From positions 4,340,001 to 4,404,000 of the forward strand of contig NZ_CP031123.2 in assembly GCF_002843235.3 (NCBI RefSeq): a stretch of 64,000 nucleotides of DNA, read 5' to 3'. A program made the translations under genes and the position numbers. A model generated the notes under the pieces. That model did no database searches and was not told the origin of the DNA. It worked only from the letters and a program-made list of their open reading frames with translations. Below, one piece after another: positions 1 to 9,084 of this stretch (positions are counted from its first letter, which is position 1; every line of letters begins with the position of its first letter). This stretch comes from Providencia huaxiensis (GTDB lineage Bacteria; Pseudomonadota; Gammaproteobacteria; Enterobacterales; Enterobacteriaceae).

Positions 1-665
1 TAACCCACGGGAGTGTCAAAGACTGGATTGACAAAATTTTCAGACAAGTATGAGCTAAATAAAAACAATTTCACTAGTGCTAATGAAATAAGCAATATGG
101 CTTTTCGAGGATCTAAAATCTCACGGCTTTCCGCTTGTATTTGGGGAAGAAAGTTCTTTGCGCGGTTGATTGGCCCTGCGACGATGCTCGGAAAAAATGC
201 AAGATACAGTGTTACATCAAAGAAATCGGCTTTAGGAATTTCTTTGCGACAAACCGATACTGTATAGCTAACCGAGTGGAATACATAAAAGGACAGCCCA
301 AGTGGTGCGAGTATTTCCAATATAGGAAGACCAACACTAAAACCAAATTTATCGAGAGTTTGCTGAATGGTCTCTTGGAAGAATGAATAATATTTAAAGG
401 TGGTAAAGAATCCAACAATGACCGCGGTAAGAATACCGTATATCCATCTACTCGAAAGCCAATTAGTTGCCACATTGGTAAGCAAATAAATAATCAGTGT
501 GTAGCTAAATAAGATATAAGCAAAGTCAGGGCTAAATGAATAAACAAAAAAATAGCTAGCAGTGATTAATAAGCCATTTTGTAACTTTGCACTGGGCTGA
601 CAACCCCAATAAATAAGAAAAAAAATCAAGAAAGAGCCAAGAAACTCAAAAGAGAAGAAATTCAT
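1..665 (-). CDS. MBOAT-family O-acyltransferase, N-terminal part (runs off window)
   Basis: From an ATG at 665 one minus-strand frame stays open to the window edge, giving 221 residues with no stop, so only the N-terminal part is present. The protein is very hydrophobic, with several membrane segments. Residues 122-170 carry GLSFYVFHSVSY, then a FFPSIVAGPINR stretch and NFLPQ, which is the core pattern of membrane-bound O-acyltransferases such as AlgI and DltB. The catalytic histidine region would lie outside the window. Family members acylate extracytoplasmic polysaccharides or other envelope polymers; the acceptor cannot be told here. No neighbour on the left is visible. Several short ORFs in other frames of this stretch are shadows. 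Confidence 0.8.
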   Translation of the reverse strand, partial: MNFFSFEFLGSFLIFFLIYWGCQPSAKLQNGLLITASYFFVYSFSPDFAYILFSYTLIIYLLTNVATNWLSSRWIYGILTAVIVGFFTTFKYYSFFQETIQQTLDKFGFSVGLPILEILAPLGLSFYVFHSVSYTVSVCRKEIPKADFFDVTLYLAFFPSIVAGPINRAKNFLPQIQAESREILDPRKAILLISLALVKLFLFSSYLSENFVNPVFDTPVG

Positions 666-760
666 ATTAGACTCAAAGATGTTAATTATTTTGTTAGAAG
701 GTTAGGGTATATGATATTTGATCTCTTTTTCTATGCAATCAGAATATTGCTTGTCATATT

Positions 761-885
761 GCTCGTCATATTTCGAGCGGTGACTTTGTTGGCTACGTTC
801 AGCTACCCTAGTCACATACTTATGTATGCTCCTAGGGATATCCTCTCTTGCCGCCTCGCCACCACTCGAACTATTTAGAGCAATA
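761..885. repeat. Diverged ERIC-like repeat
   Basis: About 125 bp between the MBOAT gene and bax. It starts with CTCGTCATATTTCGAGC, has a central TCACATACTTATGTATGCTC core and ends with GAACTATTTAGAG. These left end, core and right end are the same elements, in the same order, as the tandem units at 7744-8316, but the arms are diverged. The core and ends match the ERIC (intergenic repeat unit) consensus as I remember it. Confidence 0.7.
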
Positions 886-953
886 GAGTAAATCTAAAAA
901 ACTGAATTGGTTGAATGAGTAAAATAAGTTCAATGCGGTTTGTGAGGGATAAA

Positions 954-981
954 AAAAATCCACTTAGTTAAGTGGATTTTT
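954..981 (-). terminator. Rho-independent terminator after bax
   Basis: Perfect 12-bp stem AAAAATCCACTT / AAGTGGATTTTT with an AGTT loop. It ends in T on both strands, so it can stop transcription of bax (minus strand) and also acts as a barrier in the other direction. Confidence 0.85.
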
Positions 982-1007
982 CATGTCTTGTACCTGGTGA
1001 TACAACA

Positions 1008-1817
1008 TTAAATGCGAGTGGCTGCTCTTTGTTGAGCTTGTGTAATCAATTCTTCATTACTCGCGTACATCTCTTGTAAATAGCGGTTATAGGTTGAACC
1101 TAACTCTGAGTACCCCTTCATATCATTGATTAGCTTTTTCGTATCCAGCTCATCTTTTGATAAGCGCTGCTTTGCTCGTGAAGTTCGTAGAGATTCATAA
1201 GCGTTATGGGTATTCATGTTTTTCATATAAGCAGTAACGGTATCTTCTACAGAAGAATATGTAGAATAGCCTTTAATCTTTCCTTGTTTGGTCTGGCAGC
1301 CACTACCGCAGCGCATACCAAATAAGTTACCGTTTTGCAGAGCGAGTTGTGATGTACCCCAACCAGACTCTGTTGCTGCTTGTGTTGCAACTAAGTGTGT
1401 TGGCATGATGTCGACTCGACTCAATAGTTTGTTCCAATTTAAACGTTTTGGATTACTACATTTCATACCATAGCTATTACAGATTTGTTCAAGACGGCGC
1501 AACTCTTGGGCGCTCCACTTCTTGTTAGCTCGTACTGATAACAACCAAGTACGTTCAGCCATAATCTGCTTATTCACTTTTTCTATAACAGGGACAACCG
1601 TTTTCAAAAATGCTTTCTTTCGAGGCGTACCAGAAGGGTATTTACGTAAATCAGGGAGTGAGGTTTTAGCCTGACTTACATTCTGCTGCACAGTTTTATT
1701 AGTATACTCTTTATTGAGCATTGTGCTGGTACTGGTGGAGCCCATACTCAGGCTCGAAAATAAAAGTAAAAATAAGAAAGCGAAGACGGCGTTTGTCCTC
1801 ATCGTTCGAGAGGGCAT
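1008..1817 (-). CDS. bax: Bax-like exported glucosaminidase-fold protein
   Basis: 269 aa, close to the roughly 274 aa of E. coli Bax. The N-terminus has a signal-type hydrophobic stretch (residues 11-26). The C-terminal half is a lysozyme/glucosaminidase-like domain: ATQAATESGWGTSQ near residues 145-158 holds the expected catalytic glutamate (Glu150), followed by NGNLFGM. The family is taken to act on murein in the periplasm, but the physiological role of Bax is poorly defined. An AGGAG box six bases before ATG 1817 supports this start over the internal Met at residue 6. It is monocistronic, with a strong terminator at 954-981. Confidence 0.88.
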   Translation of the reverse strand: MPSRTMRTNAVFAFLFLLLFSSLSMGSTSTSTMLNKEYTNKTVQQNVSQAKTSLPDLRKYPSGTPRKKAFLKTVVPVIEKVNKQIMAERTWLLSVRANKKWSAQELRRLEQICNSYGMKCSNPKRLNWNKLLSRVDIMPTHLVATQAATESGWGTSQLALQNGNLFGMRCGSGCQTKQGKIKGYSTYSSVEDTVTAYMKNMNTHNAYESLRTSRAKQRLSKDELDTKKLINDMKGYSELGSTYNRYLQEMYASNEELITQAQQRAATRI

Positions 1818-2309
1818 TTGCTTCTCCTAAGTATCTCTGAACAAAATTCGAGCGAATATTAGCAGATTAATTTTTTACGAGCTACATTTATCCGGGTGAC
1901 ATTAGGGAAATTTCTGTATTATTTTGTAGACTTTTTTCAATTATTATGATCTTGCTGTTTTTGCATGGTTGAATGTTTCTATTGGTATATTTTCATGTGA
2001 TGAATGATAAATTAAACTGTTTATTCTCGTGGCGCTTAGCGTTAACTTAAGTTAAATTTGATTAAAATTCATACTATTCATTCAGTTATTATAGGGTTAT
2101 TTTGTCTGAAAAATAAGCGATTGAATGTCTATTTTTTAACCAAAATGAGATCTTCATCGTTTTATTAAAGTCTATCGAGGCGGTAAAAGTGAAATAACAT
2201 TATTATCTGCAAATGAGTAAAAAGTGACATTTAACTTAAAATTCTAAGTGCGGTAATGACAGGACAAAGTCCGATAAAGCGGTTTACATGAATATCACAA
2301 ATCTGCTGA
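1818..2309. other. Intergenic region, no gene seen
   Basis: About 490 bp of AT-rich DNA upstream of bax and downstream of the minus-strand lipoprotein gene. It must hold the bax promoter. I see no convincing ORF, RNA gene, repeat or strong hairpin in it. Confidence 0.5.
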
Positions 2310-3455
2310 TTAAGGTTTTAAAACTTGTTGCAGTAAATCTTGTTGCTTCGCATCTTCCGCCAACTTTGGAAAATCGGCCACCGTCCAATAAGAGACAGGC
2401 TTGGGAAGTTGCTTCATATTGTCAGTAGGGAGCAAGCGCAGTTGCGCGAGTAATGACAAATCATATTTGAGGTAGCGTTCGGGCAAGGTTAAAAGTAAAC
2501 CTTCAGATGGCATAATTTGTGGGGGCATCAAAGGATAACGTTGGTCATTTGTATGGTAATCTCTTGTTAAAACAAGAAATTTCTCCGGTACTCTACGGTA
2601 ACTGTTCCACCACAAACCATCAACGCTATCAAATGTTTTCCGTGTGGTTTTTCTATCTTTGCTGCCTAGCTGGTGAAGAGCCAGTGGAAGAATTTTTTCC
2701 ATTGATTGAGAGTAAGTGGCTAAAGAGCCAGCTCGGCCTTGTAGTATCAGGGTTAAGGCCAGACGAGAACCGAGTAAATTGGAGTACAGGTCTTCAGGGG
2801 AAAATGCGGAAATCCCTTCAGAAAACCCTGGTACAGATTGGTAACCATACCACTGCGCAATTTCATGCCATACAGCGAGTTGAAAAGCTAATTTTGCGGC
2901 TAAATAGGCACTAAGGGTATAGCGCTGCTCAGCAGACTGTGGCGGTTCAAATGCGCTGAAATGTATTTGTCTATCCGCTAGCTCCTCACTAAGAGATAGC
3001 GACCATTGTTGACCAAGGCGTGGATAAATTTGGCTAAATAAGTAAAAAGTATAATCTGCAGTATCTCTGACATGGGAAATATCAATAAACCCGCTTTTAT
3101 CCGTATAGAGTAAGCCTATTTTTTCATTACTGAGCCCCATTAATGCCGCAGAGGTACCTAAAAAGCTGTCATTATAATGATGTTCACCGAGGCTATCTGC
3201 TTCAACGATATTATCGATAGTGTAAAACGGGACAGGTAGTCCCCATAGTTCAGCTTGCAAGTTGTAGCCGAAAGCGCAGCAAGCCCGTAAACCTTGTGGA
3301 GGGGCTAAAGAAGCAATAACAGGCCAAGCTTGTGAGGCCTCCTCAACGGTATAAGGGGTAACGACTGGCTCAATAGTGGGCAATTCTAGTTTGTCATGGT
3401 TTTGGCAGGCGGCTAATAAAAGCGCAATCCCTATTGGTGTAACCCATTTGGACAT
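2310..3455 (-). CDS. DUF4056-like outer-membrane lipoprotein
   Basis: 381 aa. The N-terminus is a lipoprotein signal with lipobox LLAAC (Cys16), followed by a short linker. The mature part, with PPQGLRACCAFGYN (about residues 52-65), resembles DUF4056-type envelope proteins; I recognise the family but not a function. It is the third gene of a tightly coupled operon: its ATG overlaps the stop of the upstream Omp85-like gene by one base (TAATG), so it is probably translated by re-initiation. The context points to an outer-membrane assembly or secretion function shared with the two barrel proteins. Confidence 0.7.
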   Translation of the reverse strand: MSKWVTPIGIALLLAACQNHDKLELPTIEPVVTPYTVEEASQAWPVIASLAPPQGLRACCAFGYNLQAELWGLPVPFYTIDNIVEADSLGEHHYNDSFLGTSAALMGLSNEKIGLLYTDKSGFIDISHVRDTADYTFYLFSQIYPRLGQQWSLSLSEELADRQIHFSAFEPPQSAEQRYTLSAYLAAKLAFQLAVWHEIAQWYGYQSVPGFSEGISAFSPEDLYSNLLGSRLALTLILQGRAGSLATYSQSMEKILPLALHQLGSKDRKTTRKTFDSVDGLWWNSYRRVPEKFLVLTRDYHTNDQRYPLMPPQIMPSEGLLLTLPERYLKYDLSLLAQLRLLPTDNMKQLPKPVSYWTVADFPKLAEDAKQQDLLQQVLKP

Positions 3456-4600
3456 TAGAATGCCTCCCCAACCTGAAAATAGATCCCTGTACTGTTGCGG
3501 CCGACACCTAAATCCAAACGGACATTCATTCTTGGTTTAAATTCAAAACGATAGCCTACACCTACGGTGGGTAACCAATGCCCTTGGCCTAATTCGGACG
3601 CCGTATCACTCATGGTTCCTGTTCCTAACCAACCCACAATACCATGGCGCCAATCGAGTTTATGGCGAAGTTCAATTTGGCTGGTGAATATATTGTTATC
3701 ACGATAGCGGCCTTCGTAATACCCGCGCATACGGTTACCATTACCGAGTAATGATAGCTGGTTCCACGGTACATTTCCGCTTGAAAACCTTGCATAATTG
3801 TCGAACGCAATAACAGTCTCTTCGGCTAACTGATGATAGTACGCATATTGCAATTGGGTGGTTTGAAAACGAGTGTCACTCCCTAGATTTGGGGCAAAAT
3901 AGGTATAAACCACTTCGAAAGCTTGTCCTTGGTAGGCATTAGGCAAAAAATCACGAGTATCATAACTGTAATATGCACTGATGCCTGAATTTAATACCGA
4001 GCGACCCCCAATTGAATTGGAGAAATAGTGTTTGGCGCCATCATCAGGATCGCTGGCGTTGATTGACGAAAAGTTCCAACCGAGCCCAACATAAGTAGAA
4101 TCAGCCAGTTGGTATAAGGCTCTTGGGGTTATTTGGAACTCTTGGGAATGGTACTTTTCTTTATTGTGATCGTTTTTCCCTGCAGAATATCCCTTACCCC
4201 AATAATAAGTGGGAATATTGTTAATTGTGCCGGAAATAAATAATCTCCACTGGTCGTTATCAATAAAATTATAATTGGTAAAATTTAAGCCAAATGCACC
4301 TGTAGACGACGCAAAACCGCTTAAGCCAATAGACGATGGCTGGGTTTGTTTATCTTCTTTATCTATTCGATATAAACCAACCAGAGCGGTACCAATACCA
4401 ATGCCCATTTCGGGGGTATAAAATGGCCCTGGCAATATGCCCCAATCAACAGTTTTACTTTCATCAAAGCTATTTTCCCCCCCGAGATCGTTTAGCCAGC
4501 CATCGATTTGCTGGCGATCGGGAAGGAAATCAGCTTTAGCGGGAAAAATAATAAAAAGGCTGAGCAAGGCCAGCCTTTGAATAATTGCGGAATGCCACAT
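3455..4600 (-). CDS. BamA/TamA-like (Omp85) outer-membrane barrel without POTRA domains
   Basis: 381 aa with a Sec signal peptide (residues 1-23, ending AKA). The mature protein is a predicted beta-barrel of the Omp85 bacterial surface antigen family. It has the lid-lock type motif RMRGYYEGRYRDNN (around residues 285-300), the late VRLDLGVGR strand and a C-terminal phenylalanine typical of BAM substrates. It is much shorter than BamA and there is no room for POTRA repeats: the barrel begins soon after a roughly 40-residue linker. It is flanked and translationally coupled (TAATG) on both sides. Family knowledge suggests an outer-membrane translocation or lipid-handling role; the substrate is unknown. 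Confidence 0.78.
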   Translation of the reverse strand: MWHSAIIQRLALLSLFIIFPAKADFLPDRQQIDGWLNDLGGENSFDESKTVDWGILPGPFYTPEMGIGIGTALVGLYRIDKEDKQTQPSSIGLSGFASSTGAFGLNFTNYNFIDNDQWRLFISGTINNIPTYYWGKGYSAGKNDHNKEKYHSQEFQITPRALYQLADSTYVGLGWNFSSINASDPDDGAKHYFSNSIGGRSVLNSGISAYYSYDTRDFLPNAYQGQAFEVVYTYFAPNLGSDTRFQTTQLQYAYYHQLAEETVIAFDNYARFSSGNVPWNQLSLLGNGNRMRGYYEGRYRDNNIFTSQIELRHKLDWRHGIVGWLGTGTMSDTASELGQGHWLPTVGVGYRFEFKPRMNVRLDLGVGRNSTGIYFQVGEAF

Positions 4601-5601
4601 TAAAAACGGAATTCCCCAGAAATAAAGAAGCTGTTACGGTTGTTAAAGCCGATTTCGGTTAATACATTAAAATTTCGAGTCAGTTCAACTCGAGCACCAA
4701 CGGTATTATTCCATTTATGGGCAAGATGCTGTTTAACATCGAATTTAACATTGCCTACTATGGGTTTCATTGCAGGATCATTCATGAAGAAATCAAGTTC
4801 TTCGGGAAGGTTCAATTTACTAACGTCACCTTTAAAACGCTGAGTGATATCTTGGTACATGGCACCAGTCCAAATTTGAACTTTGGTATTCCCTTGACCA
4901 CTAATCAATGGCTCGAACACAAATTCGTATCCAATACGGGGTGTCATAACAAAAGCGGTAATATCACCATCTAAGATATCAAGGTTTGTTTTAGTGTAGT
5001 TTAGGTCTAATGTTCCAAAAAATTGGTTATATCCACCAGCAAAGGTTACCCCACCTCCGTATGTTTTTCCTTTAAAATCCAATGAAAAAGGTAAGTTCTC
5101 CCACATTGGGTTAGGTTGCCCTTTCATATATATACCAGAGATATTAGTTTTAGATGAACCTTTTGTTTTTCCATAAACACCGTAAATATTCATGAATGGT
5201 AGAACCCAAGCATCCAGCTTTAGCATATGTGATTCATTTTTTTCTCGGGTATGACCTGTTTCAACTAAAATGTTAGAAAGAAGGCCTTGTCCTAATCGTG
5301 TATCAGAGTTAAAGCCAATCTTATCGACGATAATGTCTTGGCGGAGATTCATATAACCATAACTTGCCCCAAATGGTTCCGGTAAATCATACCCTCGAGC
5401 ACGGGCTTCATCGCCCCAAATCGGCAGTACTCGTGACTCTGAGGTAGAAGAACGAGTAATGCCGCCTTCGCTGTTATTTTGGGGGACTCCAGATTCACTT
5501 ACAGAGACTGAAAATAATGGGCGATCGCTATCAGCAAAGCTCACAGACATGCTCATAATAGAAGAAAGGATCAGTGCAGTACTGAATTGAATGCGTTTCA
5601 T
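4600..5601 (-). CDS. Predicted outer-membrane beta-barrel protein, first gene of envelope operon
   Basis: 333 aa. Signal peptide at residues 1-23 (cleavage after SFA). The mature part alternates hydrophobic and polar residues in strands rich in Gly and aromatics, and ends in FISGEFRF with terminal Phe, as expected for an integral outer-membrane barrel. I do not recognise a named family. It leads the three-gene operon and its stop overlaps the ATG of the Omp85-like gene. There is a hydrophilic, Ser-rich segment at about residues 35-60 before the first strand. Confidence 0.65.
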   Translation of the reverse strand: MKRIQFSTALILSSIMSMSVSFADSDRPLFSVSVSESGVPQNNSEGGITRSSTSESRVLPIWGDEARARGYDLPEPFGASYGYMNLRQDIIVDKIGFNSDTRLGQGLLSNILVETGHTREKNESHMLKLDAWVLPFMNIYGVYGKTKGSSKTNISGIYMKGQPNPMWENLPFSLDFKGKTYGGGVTFAGGYNQFFGTLDLNYTKTNLDILDGDITAFVMTPRIGYEFVFEPLISGQGNTKVQIWTGAMYQDITQRFKGDVSKLNLPEELDFFMNDPAMKPIVGNVKFDVKQHLAHKWNNTVGARVELTRNFNVLTEIGFNNRNSFFISGEFRF

Positions 5602-5773
5602 AAAATTGGCTCAATATTTGGACAAAAAAGAAGTGTAATAGATAAATTGTTATTAGTCGTACAGTGATGATGATAATTCTATCATTAGAGGCCCATTTTT
5701 AGATGGCGCTTAATGCTTTTTTGTTGATAAATAGAACCAAATAAATATGCGTTTATTGTTTATTTAAGAATAG

Positions 5774-5830
5774 CCGCTCAAAAGGGGCAAAACAGGTGCC
5801 GATATCATAAACAGCATCGGCACTGAGCGG
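5774..5830 (-). terminator. Nested hairpin downstream of the 60-aa gene
   Basis: Inner stem GTGCCGAT / ATCGGCAC (5796-5803 with 5816-5823) nested in outer arms CCGCTCA / TGAGCGG (5774-5780 with 5824-5830). On the minus strand the inner stem is followed by CTGTTTTG. It is probably a terminator for the small gene at 5839-6021, though the U-run is short. Confidence 0.55.
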
Positions 5831-5838
5831 GGAAAAGG

Positions 5839-6021
5839 CTATTTTTTAGTTTGCTGATGAAACTTAACACGCTCATGAAAATAGGCTTTCAAATGGTCTT
5901 CCATTTGGTGAATTTTTTGTTCTAAGGCGTTGACCAACACTTCATCGCTGTTCATATCGAAAACACGTTGCATTGCGAGGTCATCGACATATTCTTTTTG
6001 TGCTTTGGTTAAATCAGCCAT
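5839..6021 (-). CDS. Small hypothetical protein, 60 aa
   Basis: 60 aa, highly charged, predicted mostly helical (LTKAQKEYVDDLAMQRVFDM, then a Glu/His/Lys-rich helix). There is no signal peptide or Cys, so it is likely cytoplasmic. I do not recognise the family. It stands alone: its own upstream region (6022-6199) is shared with the divergent 6275 gene and a hairpin follows it. An AAGGT stretch a few bases before the ATG could serve as the ribosome site. Confidence 0.6.
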   Translation of the reverse strand: MADLTKAQKEYVDDLAMQRVFDMNSDEVLVNALEQKIHQMEDHLKAYFHERVKFHQQTKK

Positions 6022-6199
6022 ATTTGAATTACCTTTATTGAAATAGAACTTTTTGCTTTATCAATTTAAAGCAAACTAAAGAAAGAGCATTATTGTGCCT
6101 CAGTCAATACAGTATGAAAAGTAGAATAACTGATTGTCGAATAATGATTATTTATTAACTTAGTTACAATATGAAGGATCAAATCACAATCTCTGTTTG

Positions 6200-6224
6200 T
6201 TAAGAATAATCACAATATTCTTAA
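6200..6224. promoter_or_regulatory. Perfect 9-bp inverted repeat upstream of 6275 gene
   Basis: TTAAGAATA (6200-6208) and TATTCTTAA (6216-6224) separated by 7 bases, about 50 bp before the start of the DUF4026-like gene. It could be an operator or a 5'-leader hairpin. The protein partner is unknown. Confidence 0.4.
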
Positions 6225-6274
6225 TGAATATAAGCTGATATCCTCGCCAGAGTCACTTATTAATAGGTCTGAAA

Positions 6275-7732
6275 ATGAATAATAAACAATATTACCTTGA
6301 TTCCGCAGCAGGTGAGGGCGAGAAAGAAGCATCTATGATGGTTGCTGTCCCAGGCTCTGAGCTGACGTCTTTATTACTTGAGCAGCGTTTAGAAGAGCAA
6401 ACGTATTTTACTGATGGTGAAATAGATTATATTCCAGAGGACGGCGGCTTTTTCTTTAGCTGCAAAAAAGATGAAGAAGAATTACGTTTTTATATCGCTT
6501 TAGTGGATAGCGACCCGGAATATACTATCAATCCTTATTTTGCCACTGACCCAATCAGCCCTGAACTGTACGCAGAGGCAAGCGCAGCCCCTCAAGCGGT
6601 GATTGTTGAGTGCTTATTTCAAGGGCAACCATTAGTTAATTACCTTCAGCAACTGAAGGTCATTCAAATCTTGGTACCCGATTTATTACTGGGCCTGGAT
6701 ATTTCTGCCGCAGGGAAAGTGTTTACTCGTGAGTGGCTTAATTTCCAACTCATTGATGATTTAATGCCAAGTATTGATTCTTTGTATGTTGTTCATGCCA
6801 TTTATGACCAAGAAGATAATGAAGACAAGCCAGAAGAAGAGCGCGCCCCGACCATGTATTGGTTCCATACGCACGGTTTGGCTCGCTGTGGTTTATCTGA
6901 AGCGGAAATTATTATACCTCACCCGATCGCTTCTTATTATGGTATTCCCGAACTGTTTTGGAGCTTCGTAAATAACAGTATTACTCACGGAAAAATCGTG
7001 TTTAATGAACCTATTTTTATTGGTCAAACCCAAGCAGGCTATGAGTATTTAGTTGCAGTACCGTTCGAAGAAGGTCTGTTGCACGTGGGTAAATCAACGC
7101 CAATTGATGACTTGAAGCCACTTGAAGAGATGAATTTCGAGTTTGGAGATGCGTCATCAGAGCGCTTTATGGGAGATTGGCATGATAGAGATGAATCTCA
7201 TCAGCACCCATCCGCGATGTTGTTCCGTGTGACACAAGAAAACCCTGTATTAGAAAGTTTCTTTGAAGGCTTTGAAGACCAAAACGCGATGATGTTTATG
7301 CGTACAGATGAAGAAACCGCTGATATGTCCCGTAAAGCCAAATTACGTTGGGAATATTTCACGCATATGTTAGATAACTACGGGCCAAAACCAGTGGCTC
7401 AGAAGAAAGGTTTCTTTGCCAAATTCCTCGGTAAAAACGAGGAAGCTGAAGATTCAGAATGGCGCTTTTTGGTGAAATGCGGTATTGGCTATCATGACGC
7501 AGAAGAAGACTTCGATGGTCATGAACATATGTGGTTTGAACCCGTTTCTTGGAATGGTGACCAGTTTGAAGGGCGTTTAATTAACCATCCTTTTTATGTG
7601 AAAAATATGCAAGAAGGGGAAGTTTATCCATTAACGCGCGACGATATTACGGATTGGACAATTTATTTCCAAGATGGCAGTTATACTCCTGATACGATAT
7701 ATAAGTTGTTGAGTGGTGCTCAAGTTCACTAA
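6275..7732 (+). CDS. DUF4026/DUF2314-like cytoplasmic protein
   Basis: 485 aa, strongly acidic, with no signal peptide. The C-terminal region (about residues 390-475) has HEHMWFEPVSWNGDQFEGRL, a VKNMQEGEVYPLTRDDITDW stretch and IYF, which fits the DUF2314 domain. The remaining N-terminal portion resembles DUF4026-type proteins. There is an internal Lys-rich segment, KPVAQKKGFFAKFLGKNEE, just before DUF2314. No enzymatic motif is evident and the function is unknown. It is monocistronic; an AGGT box precedes the ATG, and the ERIC-like array starts only about 10 bp after its stop, so its transcript probably includes repeat sequence. Confidence 0.7.
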   Translation: MNNKQYYLDSAAGEGEKEASMMVAVPGSELTSLLLEQRLEEQTYFTDGEIDYIPEDGGFFFSCKKDEEELRFYIALVDSDPEYTINPYFATDPISPELYAEASAAPQAVIVECLFQGQPLVNYLQQLKVIQILVPDLLLGLDISAAGKVFTREWLNFQLIDDLMPSIDSLYVVHAIYDQEDNEDKPEEERAPTMYWFHTHGLARCGLSEAEIIIPHPIASYYGIPELFWSFVNNSITHGKIVFNEPIFIGQTQAGYEYLVAVPFEEGLLHVGKSTPIDDLKPLEEMNFEFGDASSERFMGDWHDRDESHQHPSAMLFRVTQENPVLESFFEGFEDQNAMMFMRTDEETADMSRKAKLRWEYFTHMLDNYGPKPVAQKKGFFAKFLGKNEEAEDSEWRFLVKCGIGYHDAEEDFDGHEHMWFEPVSWNGDQFEGRLINHPFYVKNMQEGEVYPLTRDDITDWTIYFQDGSYTPDTIYKLLSGAQVH

Positions 7733-7743
7733 CGCGTCATACT

Positions 7744-8316
7744 CGTCATACTTCAAGCCGCATGGGTGTTGACTGCGCTCAGCCAGCCGAATCACATACT
7801 TATGTATGCTCATCGGTCTGTCTTCGTTTGTCGCCTACATGCAACTTGAATTATTTAGAGTATATATGCGTCACTATTCAAACCGCATGGGTATTGACTG
7901 CGCTCAGCCAGCCGAATCACATACTTATGTATGCTCATCGGTCTGTCTTCGTTTGTCGCCTACATGCAACTTGAATTATTTAGAGTATATACGCGTCACG
8001 ATTCAAACCGCATGGGTATTGACTGCGCTCAGCCAGCCGAATCACATACTTATGTATGCTCATCGGTCTGTCTTCGTCTGTCGCCTACATGCAACTTGAA
8101 TTATTTAGAGTATATATGCGTCACGATTCAAACCGCATGGGTATTGACTGCGCTCAGCCAGCCGAATCACATACTTATGTATGCTCATCGGTCTGTCTTC
8201 GTCTGTCGCCTGCATGCAACTTGAATTATTTAGAGTATATATGCGTCACGATTCAAACCGCATGGGTGTTGACTGCGCTCCGCCAGCCGAATCACATACT
8301 TATTCAAGCTAGAGTA
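7744..8316. repeat. Tandem array of ERIC-like repeats (four full 125-bp units plus an internally deleted fifth)
   Basis: Units start at 7744, 7869, 7994, 8119 and 8244, an exact 125-bp period shown by CATGGGT recurring at 7761, 7886, 8011, 8136 and 8261. Each unit runs from CGTCA..TTCAA.CCGCATGGG through the core TCACATACTTATGTATGCTC to CAACTTGAATTATTTAGAGT. Units differ by only a few substitutions (for example GTTTGT/GTCTGT). The fifth is cut after CACATACTTAT and rejoins a TAGAGTAC end at about 8316. Ends and core match the ERIC consensus as remembered. Overlapping short ORFs here are artefacts of the period not being a multiple of three. Confidence 0.85.
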
Positions 8317-8377
8317 CAAAGGTTTATGTTAGACTGGGCGCGCAATGCGCCCAATTTAATGATGAAAGTTTAACGCC

Positions 8378-8833
8378 ATGAATGAAACCGAGCTTTACCA
8401 ATATGCCTTGTTTATGCTTTCCCGCCGTGATTATGGGAAAGCTGAGCTATTTGCGCGTATGAAACGGCGTATGTATGAGAAAAATGAAGGTATTATTGAT
8501 GAGCCTTTAATTGAATTGGTGCTTGAAAGATTAAGTGAGCAACATTTTCTTGATGACGACCGTGTCGCAGGGCTATTAATGCAAGGTTATCTGCGCAAGG
8601 GATATGGGCCATTGCGGATAAAACAAGAAATGCGACAGAAAGGTTTTACTGAAACGATTGTGGAAAAACATTTTGCCACTATAGATGTAGATTGGTTTGA
8701 AAAGGCCGCACTGGTACGCAGTAAGAAATTTGGGGATAGTATTCCTAAAGACTTTAAAGAAAAAAGTAAGCAAATTCGTTATCTGCAATATCGCGGTTTT
8801 TTTGGTGATATGATTTATGAGTTATTTAGTTAA
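8378..8833 (+). CDS. recX: RecX-family regulatory protein
   Basis: 151 aa. It shows the RecX three-helix repeat pattern: YALFMLSRRDYGKAELFARM at the start, then LSEQHFLDDDRVAGLLMQ, RKGYGPLRIKQEMRQKGF (around residues 72-89) and a closing YLQYRGFFGDMIYELF, all close to enterobacterial RecX. RecX proteins bind RecA filaments and modulate recombinase activity. recA is not next to it here; the ERIC array and the 6275 gene are upstream and dcuC downstream. A short GC hairpin (TGGGCGC / GCGCCCA, 8335-8353) sits in the leader. I see no LexA box upstream. Confidence 0.85.
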   Translation: MNETELYQYALFMLSRRDYGKAELFARMKRRMYEKNEGIIDEPLIELVLERLSEQHFLDDDRVAGLLMQGYLRKGYGPLRIKQEMRQKGFTETIVEKHFATIDVDWFEKAALVRSKKFGDSIPKDFKEKSKQIRYLQYRGFFGDMIYELFS

Positions 8834-9084
8834 TCAATTTCCCTCCTTAATGTGAAAAACATGACATAGCTAAACTAAGCTGATCTTCCTATTCTTTATT
8901 AATATATGGGGATATCGACTGTAAACTGCCGCCTAAAAAAGATTTTTTATTTATTCCTCTTGTGTTTTAACGTATTTCTATATTAAAAATCATCTGTTGA
9001 TATGATCATAGTCAGTGAATTTTGCTTAATGATTAGGCAGAGTGATTTTTTATAATTACAAAATAAGACAGGCAGGAGAAATAA

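Noticed and set aside
1..475. Short ORFs at 13-267, 135-386 and 212-475
   Set aside because: Shadows of the truncated MBOAT gene, which has the only family-like sequence in this stretch.
7744..8316. CRISPR-like tandem repeats
   Set aside because: Units are 125 bp, contiguous and without unique spacers; no cas genes nearby.
7762..8373. Series of overlapping 70-105 codon ORFs on the plus strand
   Set aside because: They only reflect the 125-bp repeat read in shifting frames; sequence is ERIC-like and no ribosome sites or families are seen.
8834..9084. FNR box before dcuC (TTGATATGATCAT)
   Set aside because: Half-sites are spaced one base too short for TTGAT-N4-ATCAA; not convincing.
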